64,000 nt of DNA from J054 sp965223095 (GTDB lineage: Bacteria > Pseudomonadota > Gammaproteobacteria > Steroidobacterales > GCA-2729495), in contig OZ244979.1 in the NCBI GenBank assembly GCA_965223095.1, positions 434,001-498,000 of the forward strand, read 5' to 3'. Each line of letters opens with the position of its first letter. Position 1 is the first letter of the stretch. The notes below the pieces were generated by a model. It was not told where the DNA came from, searched no databases, and saw nothing but the letters and a program-made list of their open reading frames with translations. Below, in pieces: positions 18,874 to 27,406 of the stretch. Both the position numbers and the translations under genes were made by a program.

Positions 18874-19905
18874 TTGATCGTGTCACAGCCCAATAAGACT
18901 GTTCTGGAAACAAGACGAGGCATTTTGAGCCTCGGCCTAGCCGCTGGTTCCGCCGCTCTAACTGGACCGAAAATTGCGAGTGCGCGAACCACCTCGAATG
19001 GCCATTTACAGTTTCTGATCGAGCCTAATCACCGGCCAAACAGTTCGAAACGCGAGCAGAAGAAAACTGTTCGCGCAATTCTTGAATTTATGGAAACCTC
19101 CCATCCGCCCGGGATGACACTGTCCATTTGGGAGACCAACCCGCGAGAGATGCCCTTCCTAGAAGAACATATTCATGAAATCGTTCGGTCAATCTATCGT
19201 GGCGTCGAAGAAAACCTCTCCACATACCCCGCCGATCCACTGCTAGTCGCCGCGCTGCTCTACAATGAATCACGCTATTCACCCTTGGCACTGTCAAACG
19301 CGGGCGCCTTAGGCATTGCCCAGTTCATGCCGGATACGGCCGAAGAATATGGACTTCAACCCTTGCTTCGTTCTGATCTTTGGCAGCGCTATCGAGCGGC
19401 GAAAATATCAGAACGCAAACGCCGGGGAGCGAGAAAACAGGCGCTTCGAAAACAATTCGGACTGAAACGCTTTACCCTAGACGCGGTAATCGACCATGCA
19501 TTGAAAAAGAACGACCTTGCGGCTATCGCTGCTTTTCAAAAGTTCAGTCGAGCTGCAAAAGCCGAAAAATCGCTGCTCGATGAATACATCGCTAGCCTCC
19601 GTGCAGAACTTGCAGAGTACGACTATTTTGCCAACGGCCGCCAAAGTATGGAACGACTCGACGCGCGCACCAGCTATCGAGCGGTAAGCGCTGCGGTCGC
19701 GTATATTGCCCAACGACTGAAAGAAAACGGCGGCATGACCACCAGCGCCGCTGCCGCCTATAATGCTGGGCCCAACGCGGTGAAAGTGTCGAACAACAAA
19801 TCTGTGCTGTACGAGTATGGCGACTTGCCCGCTTACCCGGAAACCGTGCGCTATGTGCAACGAATTCTAGCGGTGTACTCTGAACTGCGGCAGCGGACAG
19901 CTTAG
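18874..19905 (+). CDS. Lytic transglycosylase, SLT domain, Tat-like signal
   Basis: The N-terminus carries a twin-arginine-like signal (ETRRGILSLGLAAGSAALTG, residues 12-31). The start is TTG at 18874 or GTG at 18880; neither has a strong ribosome site. The Slt-type catalytic Glu is at about residue 132 (LLYNESRYS), followed by GALGIAQFMPDTAEEYGL. A basic, lysine-rich insertion (about 170-250) splits the domain before the second part, AAAAYNAGPNAVKV, which holds the usual AYNAGP motif. Such enzymes cut the glycan strands of peptidoglycan in the periplasm. The insertion makes it longer than a minimal SLT domain. Confidence 0.83.
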   Translation: MIVSQPNKTVLETRRGILSLGLAAGSAALTGPKIASARTTSNGHLQFLIEPNHRPNSSKREQKKTVRAILEFMETSHPPGMTLSIWETNPREMPFLEEHIHEIVRSIYRGVEENLSTYPADPLLVAALLYNESRYSPLALSNAGALGIAQFMPDTAEEYGLQPLLRSDLWQRYRAAKISERKRRGARKQALRKQFGLKRFTLDAVIDHALKKNDLAAIAAFQKFSRAAKAEKSLLDEYIASLRAELAEYDYFANGRQSMERLDARTSYRAVSAAVAYIAQRLKENGGMTTSAAAAYNAGPNAVKVSNNKSVLYEYGDLPAYPETVRYVQRILAVYSELRQRTA

Positions 19906-20022
19906 ATCGATCCGCGTCCACCTACGCGGTGACGGTGATCGCGTGATTTGCGCATTCCAACTAACAGCAGGGCATTCTTCGATCGCGATTGGCCTACAGA
20001 ATGGGCGCCAATACAATGGCAA

Positions 20023-20463
20023 CTAGCTCATATCGCTACGATGCCGACTCAAGTCGCCAAGCAAGTCAGGCGAAATATCTCTAGCCGTAAACCGCCAGGC
20101 ATCATCGATTTTTTCGAAGCGATCATAGTAGTGACCGGCGAAGATCGCCTGCAGTGGAAAATCCGGCGGCACAGCCTGAAATACCACGATATAGCACTGC
20201 GCAGACGCCTTCGGCGCATCCGTACTGACATCAATCTGTAAATTGCTCATCACATGCTTTGTTAATGGCTTACCCTTATACAAAATGATGCTATTTAAAG
20301 TTTTTAGTACAGCATCGCTGCCATAGTCACCACCCGTCGGATCGCCAAGTACTTGCCAGCGAGCATGCTCAAACAGATTCGCAAAGCCCTGTAAATCGCC
20401 GCGATCGATTCGATAGCAGTACTCATTCATCAATCGGGTAATTGCTTGGTAATCATCGTTCAT
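20023..20463 (-). CDS. SnoaL-like / NTF2-fold protein
   Basis: A 146-residue protein of the nuclear transport factor 2 fold. The start helix ITRLMNEYCYRIDRGDLQGFANLF and the middle block LTKHVMSNLQIDV match SnoaL-like polyketide cyclase/dehydratase relatives; an acid residue near 20 and a His near 69 could form the usual active pair. It ends the operon ABM / acyl-CoA synthetase / ABM / SnoaL (gaps of 14, 42 and 22 bases). In steroid and lindane catabolism such proteins are hydratases, isomerases or dehydrochlorinases; the reaction here is unknown. Confidence 0.75.
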   Translation of the reverse strand: MNDDYQAITRLMNEYCYRIDRGDLQGFANLFEHARWQVLGDPTGGDYGSDAVLKTLNSIILYKGKPLTKHVMSNLQIDVSTDAPKASAQCYIVVFQAVPPDFPLQAIFAGHYYDRFEKIDDAWRFTARDISPDLLGDLSRHRSDMS

Positions 20464-20485
20464 GGTGATACCCAGTCAGGCCGCG

Positions 20486-20779
20486 CTAGCTAACGAGATT
20501 GTAGAATTGCAAATCCATGTCTTCGGCTAAAGCTGCCAAAATAGGTGGTACTAGCCGCTCATGATCGGGCGCTTCTTGATGGAGCTGAAACGCCGCCTCG
20601 TCGCGAAATCGGGAATACACCACGTAAGTGTTTGGCTTTACCTGGTGGCGCAAGAAATCGTAAACCAAAGTGTCAGGCTCGGTATTAGCAGTGATATCTG
20701 ACAATTCTTTTTGTAGGGCTTCAAACTCCGCAAGTTTTTCCGGCTTGACAACCAGGGTTGCTATAAATGCGGTTTGCAT
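20486..20779 (-). CDS. Antibiotic biosynthesis monooxygenase (ABM) domain protein
   Basis: A 97-residue dimeric alpha+beta-barrel protein: TAFIATLVVKPEKLAEFEALQKEL, then EPDTLVYDFLRHQVKPNTYVVYSRFRDEAAFQLHQEAPDH, a typical ABM/YgiN-like pattern. AGGAAG precedes the ATG. Cofactor-free members oxidise aromatic or quinol substrates. It follows the acyl-CoA synthetase, and a second ABM gene precedes that synthetase, so two paralogous subunits flank one enzyme. They may form a heteromer or act on different products. Confidence 0.8.
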   Translation of the reverse strand: MQTAFIATLVVKPEKLAEFEALQKELSDITANTEPDTLVYDFLRHQVKPNTYVVYSRFRDEAAFQLHQEAPDHERLVPPILAALAEDMDLQFYNLVS

Positions 20780-20821
20780 GGGTTTCTTCCTCAGGTACTA
20801 AGTGCTAAACAGCGTAAGAAA

Positions 20822-22474
20822 TTAAAGGCCCAGTTCTTCGATCAATTGATCTTGCAAGCGAAATTTTTGAATCTTGCTCGTGGACATAGGCCACTCGGTC
20901 ACAAATCGCACATGCCGAGGTACTTTGAATGATGCGATATCACCTTTGCAGAATTCGATCAGTTCCTGTTCCGTAGTAGCGGCACCATCCTCCAACTCTA
21001 CAAAAGCCGCGGGTATTTCTTGTAAACGAGGATCAGGAATACCGACGACCTGCGCCAACTTTACCGCGGGATGCTGCGCAAGATAGGTTTCAATTTCGAC
21101 AGCGGCAACATTCTCGCCGCCTACTTTCAGCATATCCTTGATCCGGCCATGAAACATGATCTGGCCCTGTTCATCAAAGGAACCATTATCCCCGGTGTGA
21201 AAAAAGCCGTCAGCGTCAATCGCCTCGGCAGTTTTCTCAGGGTCCTTGTAATATCCCTCGAATAAGCAGTAGCCGCGCACCAAAATTTCACCGCGCTCGC
21301 CGGTGGGTACTGCTTGCGCGGTTTCCGGATCGACAATACGAACGTCCAAGCCTGGTAGTGGCGGCCCAAGGCGGGTACAACGCGTCTCCAAGCTATCCGT
21401 AAGCTGGCTAGTACAGACGGTGCCACCCGTTTCCGTCATGCCATACGTACCCACGTATATCGTATCGGGCATGGCCTTGAGCATGGCGTCTTTGATGCCC
21501 GGGGGCTGCACAGCAAAATTGGCATTCATCAATCTGACCCGACTCAAATCCGTTTTTTCGAAGTCCTTATGATGTATCAGGTCTGACATGATGGTCACGA
21601 AACAAGGATAGGTCGCCGTGGCGCGCTCTTGTTCCAACATTCGCAGCGCCGAGCCCGCCTCAAAGTAACTCATCGTCAAATAGGCGCCGGCTACATCGAA
21701 AATAGCCACCATGGGCAAGATGGCCGCGATATGAAACATCGGTAAGGGCGACCAAAAACGATCTTCGCGAGTTAGCTGATAGCGGTAACGCCCCAAGGCA
21801 ATACTATTGCGCACGATGGCTTCGTGGCTTAAGGGACAACCTTTAGGGTTTGCGGTCGTACCTGATGTGTAGAGCATGATGGCTGGGTCGCGGACGCGCA
21901 CACGCATGCGCGTAGTTTCAACCTCTGCCTCGGGTGCATTCGTCGCAAGCTCCGTAAACTTTGCTTCGGGAATAAAGCCGCCAGGCCTTGAATCACCCAA
22001 CAAGACAGCATTTTGCAACTTCGGTGCCGAAGGAATATTCAAGTGCAAGGGATCATGAGCGTCAACCAGGCCTGGCAAGCCTTCACTCAAACGTTCAACA
22101 AAATTCACATGCTCGGCAATCTGATCCGTGGTTATCAAGGTCGAAACATCTGCATTCTCGATCACATACCGCAATTCACCGGCACGAAATCGTGCGTTAA
22201 TAGGTACCGTCACGGCGCCACACAAGGCAATGGCGAACAGAAACTCCGGAAACTCAATACAGCTTGGCAACAGCAAACCCACATGATCACCAGGACGCAC
22301 GCCCAGGGCTTGTAACCCCCTGGCCCGGAAGTAGGCTTGATCTGCCAGTTCGCTAAAGCTTTGCCGCTGATCGGGGAATACCACAGCATCACCATCGGAC
22401 CGGTCGTCGGCCGCCAACAACAACAAATCGCCGAGGGTCGTAGCGCGAATCGGATTTCTTAATTGACGAGTCAT
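20822..22474 (-). CDS. Acyl-CoA synthetase (AMP-binding)
   Basis: The start at 22474 (MTRQLRNPIRATTLGDLL) clears the upstream ABM gene by 14 bases; the open frame continues further upstream but inside that gene. The 550-residue product shows the adenylate-forming motifs LYTSGTTANPKGCPLS (P-loop), YGMTETGG, TGDNGSFDEQGQI and GRIKDMLKVGGENVAAVEIE, and a C-terminal lysine in STSKIQKF. It converts a carboxylic acid, ATP and CoA to acyl-CoA and AMP. One of two such enzymes in the island, which suggests two acidic entry points or intermediates. Confidence 0.88.
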   Translation of the reverse strand: MTRQLRNPIRATTLGDLLLLAADDRSDGDAVVFPDQRQSFSELADQAYFRARGLQALGVRPGDHVGLLLPSCIEFPEFLFAIALCGAVTVPINARFRAGELRYVIENADVSTLITTDQIAEHVNFVERLSEGLPGLVDAHDPLHLNIPSAPKLQNAVLLGDSRPGGFIPEAKFTELATNAPEAEVETTRMRVRVRDPAIMLYTSGTTANPKGCPLSHEAIVRNSIALGRYRYQLTREDRFWSPLPMFHIAAILPMVAIFDVAGAYLTMSYFEAGSALRMLEQERATATYPCFVTIMSDLIHHKDFEKTDLSRVRLMNANFAVQPPGIKDAMLKAMPDTIYVGTYGMTETGGTVCTSQLTDSLETRCTRLGPPLPGLDVRIVDPETAQAVPTGERGEILVRGYCLFEGYYKDPEKTAEAIDADGFFHTGDNGSFDEQGQIMFHGRIKDMLKVGGENVAAVEIETYLAQHPAVKLAQVVGIPDPRLQEIPAAFVELEDGAATTEQELIEFCKGDIASFKVPRHVRFVTEWPMSTSKIQKFRLQDQLIEELGL

Positions 22475-22488
22475 GCGAACATCCGGAA

Positions 22489-22788
22489 CTATTCCAGAGG
22501 ATCCAGATATTCGCGTACGTAGAGGGGTTCGCCTTCCAAGCAGTCTAGCAACGCGGGTGAGATTTCCGCCAACCACGCCGACTTCATATGCCGTTCTTCC
22601 GCCGCGTCGTCTGCGAAAGACTCCATGACGGCGAAACGCCGTGGCTCGCGTAGACGGAAGAACTCATAAATGAGTGTATCGGGCTCATGGGCATGCACTT
22701 TCTCAGCAAGCCGTTTACAACAATCAATGAAGTCGGCTTCCCTGCCTTCTTTAACCGTCATTTTCGCGAGAAAGCTAACTCTAGCCAT
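22489..22788 (-). CDS. ABM-domain putative quinol monooxygenase
   Basis: A 99-residue protein: VSFLAKMTVKEGREADFIDCC, then HEPDTLIYEFFRLREPRRFAVMESFADDAAEERHMKS. The pattern is the same fold as the ABM protein at 20486, and the pair share the EPDTL(I/V)Y block, so they are likely duplicated paralogues. It opens the operon and faces the Rieske ferredoxin gene, with 40 bases between their starts. Family members are cofactor-independent oxygenases or binding proteins. Confidence 0.8.
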   Translation of the reverse strand: MARVSFLAKMTVKEGREADFIDCCKRLAEKVHAHEPDTLIYEFFRLREPRRFAVMESFADDAAEERHMKSAWLAEISPALLDCLEGEPLYVREYLDPLE

Positions 22789-22828
22789 ATCTAAACTCCG
22801 TGGAATCCAATGCTAACATCGCCCCTCT

Positions 22829-23167
22829 ATGGAGAAAGTCAGTTTGGACACTAGTCACTATCGGTTCGTTTGCGAGGCAAAAGCCATTGATTCGGGGACA
22901 AGCGAAAGCTTCGAGATCGACGGCCGCAGCATCTTGGTTTGTCACACCAAAGAAGGCTTCTACGCCGTCGAGGATCTTTGCTCCCATGCGAAAGCCACTT
23001 TGGGTGGCGGACGCTTGCGCGGCTGCCGAATCATTTGTCCCTTGCATGGTGCCTCCTTTGATGTTCGTGACGGCAGCGTGAAAGGCAAGCCGGCATCTCT
23101 GCCGATCCGCTGCTATCCCCTGCGGGTCGCCGATGGGCGCATCGAAGTTCTGCTGACTGATTCTTAA
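22829..23167 (+). CDS. Rieske-type [2Fe-2S] ferredoxin
   Basis: A 112-residue single-domain Rieske protein. Cluster ligands are C51-x-H53 in CSHAKATLGGG and C70-x2-H73 in CPLHGASFD. There is no signal peptide or membrane anchor, so it is a soluble electron carrier of the non-haem oxygenase type, not a bc1 Rieske protein. It is alone on the plus strand, between a minus-strand ABM gene and a convergent MaoC gene. The two Rieske oxygenase alpha subunits at 44080 and 49600 lack their own adjacent carrier, so this ferredoxin may serve them. Confidence 0.88.
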   Translation: MEKVSLDTSHYRFVCEAKAIDSGTSESFEIDGRSILVCHTKEGFYAVEDLCSHAKATLGGGRLRGCRIICPLHGASFDVRDGSVKGKPASLPIRCYPLRVADGRIEVLLTDS

Positions 23168-23177
23168 GGTCACCAAG

Positions 23178-24041
23178 TTATAGTTTTTCCACCGTTGCAT
23201 AGCCGTTATTTAGCACGAGCTGGTCCCGTTCTAATACGCTTGCACGAAACCGCACATCGTCAGCTTCTTGCCAAATCTCGGTACGAATCGTTTCACCGGG
23301 AAACACCGGCGAAGAAAACCGCAAGCCCAGCTTGCGCAATTTAACCATCTTGGTCCCGCCTAAGCCTCGCAAAACCGCACGCGCCGCAATTCCGAAGCTT
23401 GCCAGACCATGCAATATCGGTGCGCGAAAACCCGCCTTAGCAGACACTGTGGGATCCGCATGCAATGGGTTGTAATCTCCGCTGAGGCGATACAGCAAAG
23501 CTGCTTGAGTCGTGGTGGCGATATCCACATGCAGATCTGGCTCTCGAACCGGCAAAGCCTCGGGTTTCGGACTCTGGGTTTTTGGTCCACCAAAGCCTCC
23601 ATTGCCACGCGCGAAAATCACCGCCGATTGTGTCGAGTAGTGTTCGCCGCTTTGCACATCGAATAAGCGCCGTTCCACGGTAATTAACGCGCCCTTGCCT
23701 TCACCCTTGTCGATGACATCAACCACCCGATTAACGCCTTTGATACTGGCCTTTGGCGGCAAGGATCGATGAATCTCTAAGTGTTGCTCACCATGTAAGA
23801 CTTTCACCATGTCGATACCGACTTGGGGATCAGCCATCCATGCACCCGGGTGGCCGAGTACTACTGCCATGGTTGGAAAAGTCTCTAAATTCTTTTCATA
23901 AACAAAGCGTAGTTCATCTTCATTAGTAGGTTCAAAACCAAAGCCGATGCCCAGCGCATACAGCATGGTGTCCCGTGGCTCATAATCTTGCTGCACATCG
24001 GGGATAGTCCAATTGATCAATTGTTCGTAGGTAAACGCCAT
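23178..24041 (-). CDS. MaoC-like (R)-2-enoyl-CoA hydratase, double hot-dog
   Basis: About 287 residues, the size of double hot-dog hydratase 2 proteins. The start at 24041 (MAFTYEQLINWTIPDV) fits the family; an upstream start would run into the SDR gene. The catalytic hydratase motif is clear in YRLSGDYNPLHADPTVSAKAGF, with Asp and His in the active site, followed by PILHGLASFG. It hydrates trans-2-enoyl-CoA to 3-hydroxyacyl-CoA. It lies 20 bases after an SDR of the 17-beta-HSD4 type; in eukaryotic multifunctional enzyme 2 those two domains are fused in one protein, so the pair is likely one beta-oxidation module. Confidence 0.88.
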   Translation of the reverse strand: MAFTYEQLINWTIPDVQQDYEPRDTMLYALGIGFGFEPTNEDELRFVYEKNLETFPTMAVVLGHPGAWMADPQVGIDMVKVLHGEQHLEIHRSLPPKASIKGVNRVVDVIDKGEGKGALITVERRLFDVQSGEHYSTQSAVIFARGNGGFGGPKTQSPKPEALPVREPDLHVDIATTTQAALLYRLSGDYNPLHADPTVSAKAGFRAPILHGLASFGIAARAVLRGLGGTKMVKLRKLGLRFSSPVFPGETIRTEIWQEADDVRFRASVLERDQLVLNNGYATVEKL

Positions 24042-24061
24042 GCCGACACTAGTCTTAAGCG

Positions 24062-24982
24062 CTAAACCGGTTCCCAAGTAAATACGCTGGCGGTAACGTC
24101 CAAATCATACATGGAGGGTTTAAAAGCCGGGAAGACACGATCGATAACACTTTGCGCATCCCAGCCATCAGCGGTATGAGCCACTCGCAAAGGACGCGAC
24201 TGGCTCATCAGAAAAATTTCGTTATTACGGACGGCAAAAATTTGCCCGCTCACATCGGCGGCGGCATCACTGAATAAGGCCGCCACCAGTGGTGCAATCT
24301 TTTCCGGCGTCATTTGTTTGATTTTCTCGACCCGGGCCTGCTGTTCCGGCGTATCCGTGGGCACCTTGCCGAATAGGCGGCTCCACGCGAAGGGTGAGAT
24401 GCAATTTGAGCGAACCTTGTAGCGCGCCATATCCAAGGCGATGGACTTGGACAAGCCCACGATACCCATTTTTGCCGCCATATAGTTGGCCTGACCAAGA
24501 TTGCCAATTAGCCCGGAAGTCGATGTCATATGCACCAAACAACCCGTGCTTTGCTCTCTAAAATGAGGCGCGCAAGCACGGCTCATATTAAAGGAACCCT
24601 TCAGATGCACATTCAAGACGATATCGAATTGTTCTTCTGTCATTTTGTGAAAAATGGTGTCGCGCAGAATGCCTGCGTTGTTCACCACGCCGTCGATCCG
24701 CCCAAACGAATCAATAGCCGTTTGCACAATGGCATGGGCACTGTCCCAGTCGGCCACGCTCAAGCCATTGGCCACAGCCTGCCCACCGGCATCACGTATC
24801 TCGGCAACCACCTCGTCCGCAGGTCCCGTATCGCGACCCTCGCCCGTCGCCGACGCGCCAAGATCATTAACCACCACACTGGCGCCCTCCCGCGCCAAGG
24901 TCATCGCAATGGCGCGCCCGATACCTCGGCCGGCACCCGTGACGACAATCACCTTGCCATCGAGAATTTGCTGATCAGTCAC
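24062..24982 (-). CDS. SDR, 17-beta-HSD type 4 / (3R)-hydroxyacyl-CoA dehydrogenase-like
   Basis: GTG start with GGAG upstream. The 306-residue product has the NAD-binding TGAGRGIGRAIA, the HSD4-type VVNDLG after the second strand, VNNAGI, and the catalytic Ser / Tyr-x3-Lys in HMTSTSGLIGNLGQANYMAAK. The longer C-terminus (about 50 residues past the SDR core, ending SVFTWEPV) is typical of the N-terminal domain of multifunctional enzyme 2 (Fox2/HSD17B4). It is predicted to oxidise a 3-hydroxyacyl-CoA to the 3-keto form and is coupled to the MaoC hydratase that follows. Confidence 0.87.
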   Translation of the reverse strand: MTDQQILDGKVIVVTGAGRGIGRAIAMTLAREGASVVVNDLGASATGEGRDTGPADEVVAEIRDAGGQAVANGLSVADWDSAHAIVQTAIDSFGRIDGVVNNAGILRDTIFHKMTEEQFDIVLNVHLKGSFNMSRACAPHFREQSTGCLVHMTSTSGLIGNLGQANYMAAKMGIVGLSKSIALDMARYKVRSNCISPFAWSRLFGKVPTDTPEQQARVEKIKQMTPEKIAPLVAALFSDAAADVSGQIFAVRNNEIFLMSQSRPLRVAHTADGWDAQSVIDRVFPAFKPSMYDLDVTASVFTWEPV

Positions 24983-25024
24983 TAATTGTCTCCGTAGTCT
25001 GCCAAGCTATTTGAGCTTCCTGGG

Positions 25025-25519
25025 CTACTCGCTCGCGGGTGGGCTCATCTCGGCGCGGGGAATAGGATTAAAGTAATGTAGGGCCACCTCACGACGGGCA
25101 ATTTTCCAGGTTCCATCGCGGCGCTGGAAGTCATCCGTGTAGGTGGCGCTTATCATTTGCACCACGTCATCCTTGGTGGCCCCCATACAATCCACATCAC
25201 ATACACCGCGGGCATGATCTGCATCAGCAAATTCCAAGCGCAGGTTTGACGTTAAGTGATGTGTTTCACGCCATACCGGATAGAGCACTTCGTGCACGGC
25301 TTTGTAGATACCGTCGTGGCCGGAAAAACTGCCGAAGGGAGGACCGATATCCCAGACCGCGTCGGGGTGCCAAATACCGATAAAACGCTCCCAATCATGT
25401 TGATCAAAACCGTGGCAGTAGTTGGTCACCAGATCTCGTAATGCCGCACGGCTTTCGAGTTCATCAACCCGCCGCAATAAATCTTCGACGAGCGCCTTAG
25501 TATCGTCATTTTGAGCCAT
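25025..25519 (-). CDS. SnoaL-like / NTF2-fold protein
   Basis: A 164-residue protein with an N-terminal helical lead (LVEDLLRRVDELESRAALRDLV) followed by NYCHGFDQHDWERFIGIWHPDAVWDI and ETHHLTSNLRLEF. Asp near 39-42 and His at 87/88 are placed like the catalytic pair of LinA/scytalone dehydratase/BaiE relatives. It sits 12 bases after the KstD-like gene and 42 bases before the SDR, inside the main minus-strand operon. A dehydratase or isomerase step on the same intermediate is likely but not provable. Confidence 0.75.
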   Translation of the reverse strand: MAQNDDTKALVEDLLRRVDELESRAALRDLVTNYCHGFDQHDWERFIGIWHPDAVWDIGPPFGSFSGHDGIYKAVHEVLYPVWRETHHLTSNLRLEFADADHARGVCDVDCMGATKDDVVQMISATYTDDFQRRDGTWKIARREVALHYFNPIPRAEMSPPASE

Positions 25520-25531
25520 AGTGTTGCCCCA

Positions 25532-27286
25532 CTATCTTTGTCCCGTACTGTCGCGACTATCCGCTGCAACACTGTTGGCGGCGATGAAACCAAAGGTCAT
25601 GGCCATGCCCAAGGTATGACCCGCTCCGTAGTAAGCATCACGCGAGGGACTGGCGATACAGTTACCGGCACCGTACAAGCCGGGAATCGGCTGGCCGTGC
25701 GCATCTAATACGCGCGCACTTGCGTCAATTAGCGGACCGCCATTGGTATCAAGCGCACCCGCCGCCAGCACGATGGCGAAGTAAGGCCCGTCGTCGCGTA
25801 ACGGATGCATGCTGATACTCGGATAGGGATTTTCCGACCAGACACTATCAGACCGTTGCGGGGAAAAAACTTGAAACCACTCACTGTCGTAAGCAGCCGC
25901 GCCACGGCCAAAATCTTCATCGCGACCAGCCATGGCGAAGGCATTGTAGCGCGCAATCTCCGCCTGCAGATTGCGTGCAAAGTCTGCGTGCAAAGTAAAG
26001 CCGCCCGTCTGCCCGGCCATCTCAGCCAGTTTGGTTTCTAAAGCTTGCGTAAGCGCACCGATAGAATTGCCCGTAACGACATGGACGCCATCCGCCGGTG
26101 TTTCCGGTAACGGATATACCCCCGCGAAAGCTTCGGCACTGCGTTGATCGTAAATCATGAGCATCAATTGATTAGGATACTCAGCACGTGTCGCATCGTA
26201 TAAGCCGTGCACCTCAGTGCGATCGTTGTAGTTTCGATTCTCGTCGACCACTCGGCGCCCATACTTGTTTACCTGGATCATAGAGTCACCGGGCGGATAA
26301 AAAACACCTTGGGCGAGATAACGGCTCACCAAAGCTTCATCCAATACAATTTGGGTGCGCCACGCACCCGACAAGTCGCCCATGGCCGCGCCGGCCGCAG
26401 CGGCAATGGCAATAAAATCGCCGGTCGATGCCGGCTTCGCGCATGAACCGTAGAGATAGTTGGACTGATGCCGACGTACCAGCTCGGCACTATGCGCATA
26501 GCCACCGGCGGCAAAAATCACCGCCTGTGTTGCCTGAAACGTAACACTGCCTGCCACGGTTTCCACTTCCACGCCCACGACGCGGCCGGCATCATCTTGC
26601 ACCACTCTAGCCACGCGATGACCCACATAAGTATCAATTTCACGTTGCCGGATGGCCGCGATGAGCTGGCGCATGAGTTCATCGCCCAAACCCATTTGTC
26701 CATCGGCGTTAACCGGGCCTAAAGCGCGTCCCGCCGGAACTTTGTTCTCGGGTACGTTATCTAGATAGTCAGTGGCTGGCCGATCCAAATGAAACATTCG
26801 CCACTCAGCGACATTCAGCGCGCCCAATTCTCCCAAAACTTCTGTCGCCGGCGCAGCGTTGTCATAAAAAGCAGCCAATAAGTCTAGCTCGTCCCGGGCT
26901 AAACCATAGTTTTCGACCTCGGGGTTATAGCGCTCGGGAAAAGAAAAACGCGCCATATAGCGCAGGCAATCATCACGGGAATCCGCAATTCCTTTTTCCT
27001 TGAGGCTGAAGTTATTCGGAACCCACAACACGCCCGCCGACTTCGCCGAGGTCCCCCCCAACTCATCGGCTTTTTCTAGCAACAACACGGAGTGACCGTT
27101 GTGATGCGCTGTTAGCGCCGCCGTGCAAGCACCGACACCGCTGCCGACTACAATCACTTCGGCCACATGATCCCAGCCGCCGTCTTGACTAGCTTTGCAG
27201 CCGCTCAGCGCGACGCTACCCAGGGATGCGGTAACAGCGCCAGCCAATAGATCTCGTCGAGTTACGCTTTTGGATGTCGCGCTCAT
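25532..27286 (-). CDS. KstD-like FAD oxidoreductase with Tat/lipoprotein signal
   Basis: The start at 27286 follows GGAG (8-base spacer). The N-terminus is a Tat signal with a lipobox: SVTRRDLLAGAVTASLGSVALSGC. FAD binding follows in VIVVGSGVGACTAALTAHHNGHSVLLLEK and GGTSAKSAGVLWVP. The C-terminal block GNCIASPSRDAYYGAGHTLGMAMTFGFIAA matches 3-ketosteroid delta-1-dehydrogenases, including the Tyr before GAG. The fold also covers fumarate-reductase-like flavoproteins. Known KstD enzymes are cytosolic; the signal predicts export of a folded flavoprotein and anchoring to a membrane. It probably dehydrogenates a ring ketone. About 584 residues, with an unusually long family insertion in the middle. 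Confidence 0.82.
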   Translation of the reverse strand: MSATSKSVTRRDLLAGAVTASLGSVALSGCKASQDGGWDHVAEVIVVGSGVGACTAALTAHHNGHSVLLLEKADELGGTSAKSAGVLWVPNNFSLKEKGIADSRDDCLRYMARFSFPERYNPEVENYGLARDELDLLAAFYDNAAPATEVLGELGALNVAEWRMFHLDRPATDYLDNVPENKVPAGRALGPVNADGQMGLGDELMRQLIAAIRQREIDTYVGHRVARVVQDDAGRVVGVEVETVAGSVTFQATQAVIFAAGGYAHSAELVRRHQSNYLYGSCAKPASTGDFIAIAAAAGAAMGDLSGAWRTQIVLDEALVSRYLAQGVFYPPGDSMIQVNKYGRRVVDENRNYNDRTEVHGLYDATRAEYPNQLMLMIYDQRSAEAFAGVYPLPETPADGVHVVTGNSIGALTQALETKLAEMAGQTGGFTLHADFARNLQAEIARYNAFAMAGRDEDFGRGAAAYDSEWFQVFSPQRSDSVWSENPYPSISMHPLRDDGPYFAIVLAAGALDTNGGPLIDASARVLDAHGQPIPGLYGAGNCIASPSRDAYYGAGHTLGMAMTFGFIAANSVAADSRDSTGQR

Positions 27287-27406
27287 CTTTGCTCTCCGCT
27301 TTAGCGCCGTTGGTCGAATCTGGGTATCAATCCCCCCGCAAACCGCTGCGGCTGCTTGAACATTGAAACTAACTAAAGAACCGGCAGTGCGCGCTAGCCC
27401 GCGCAA

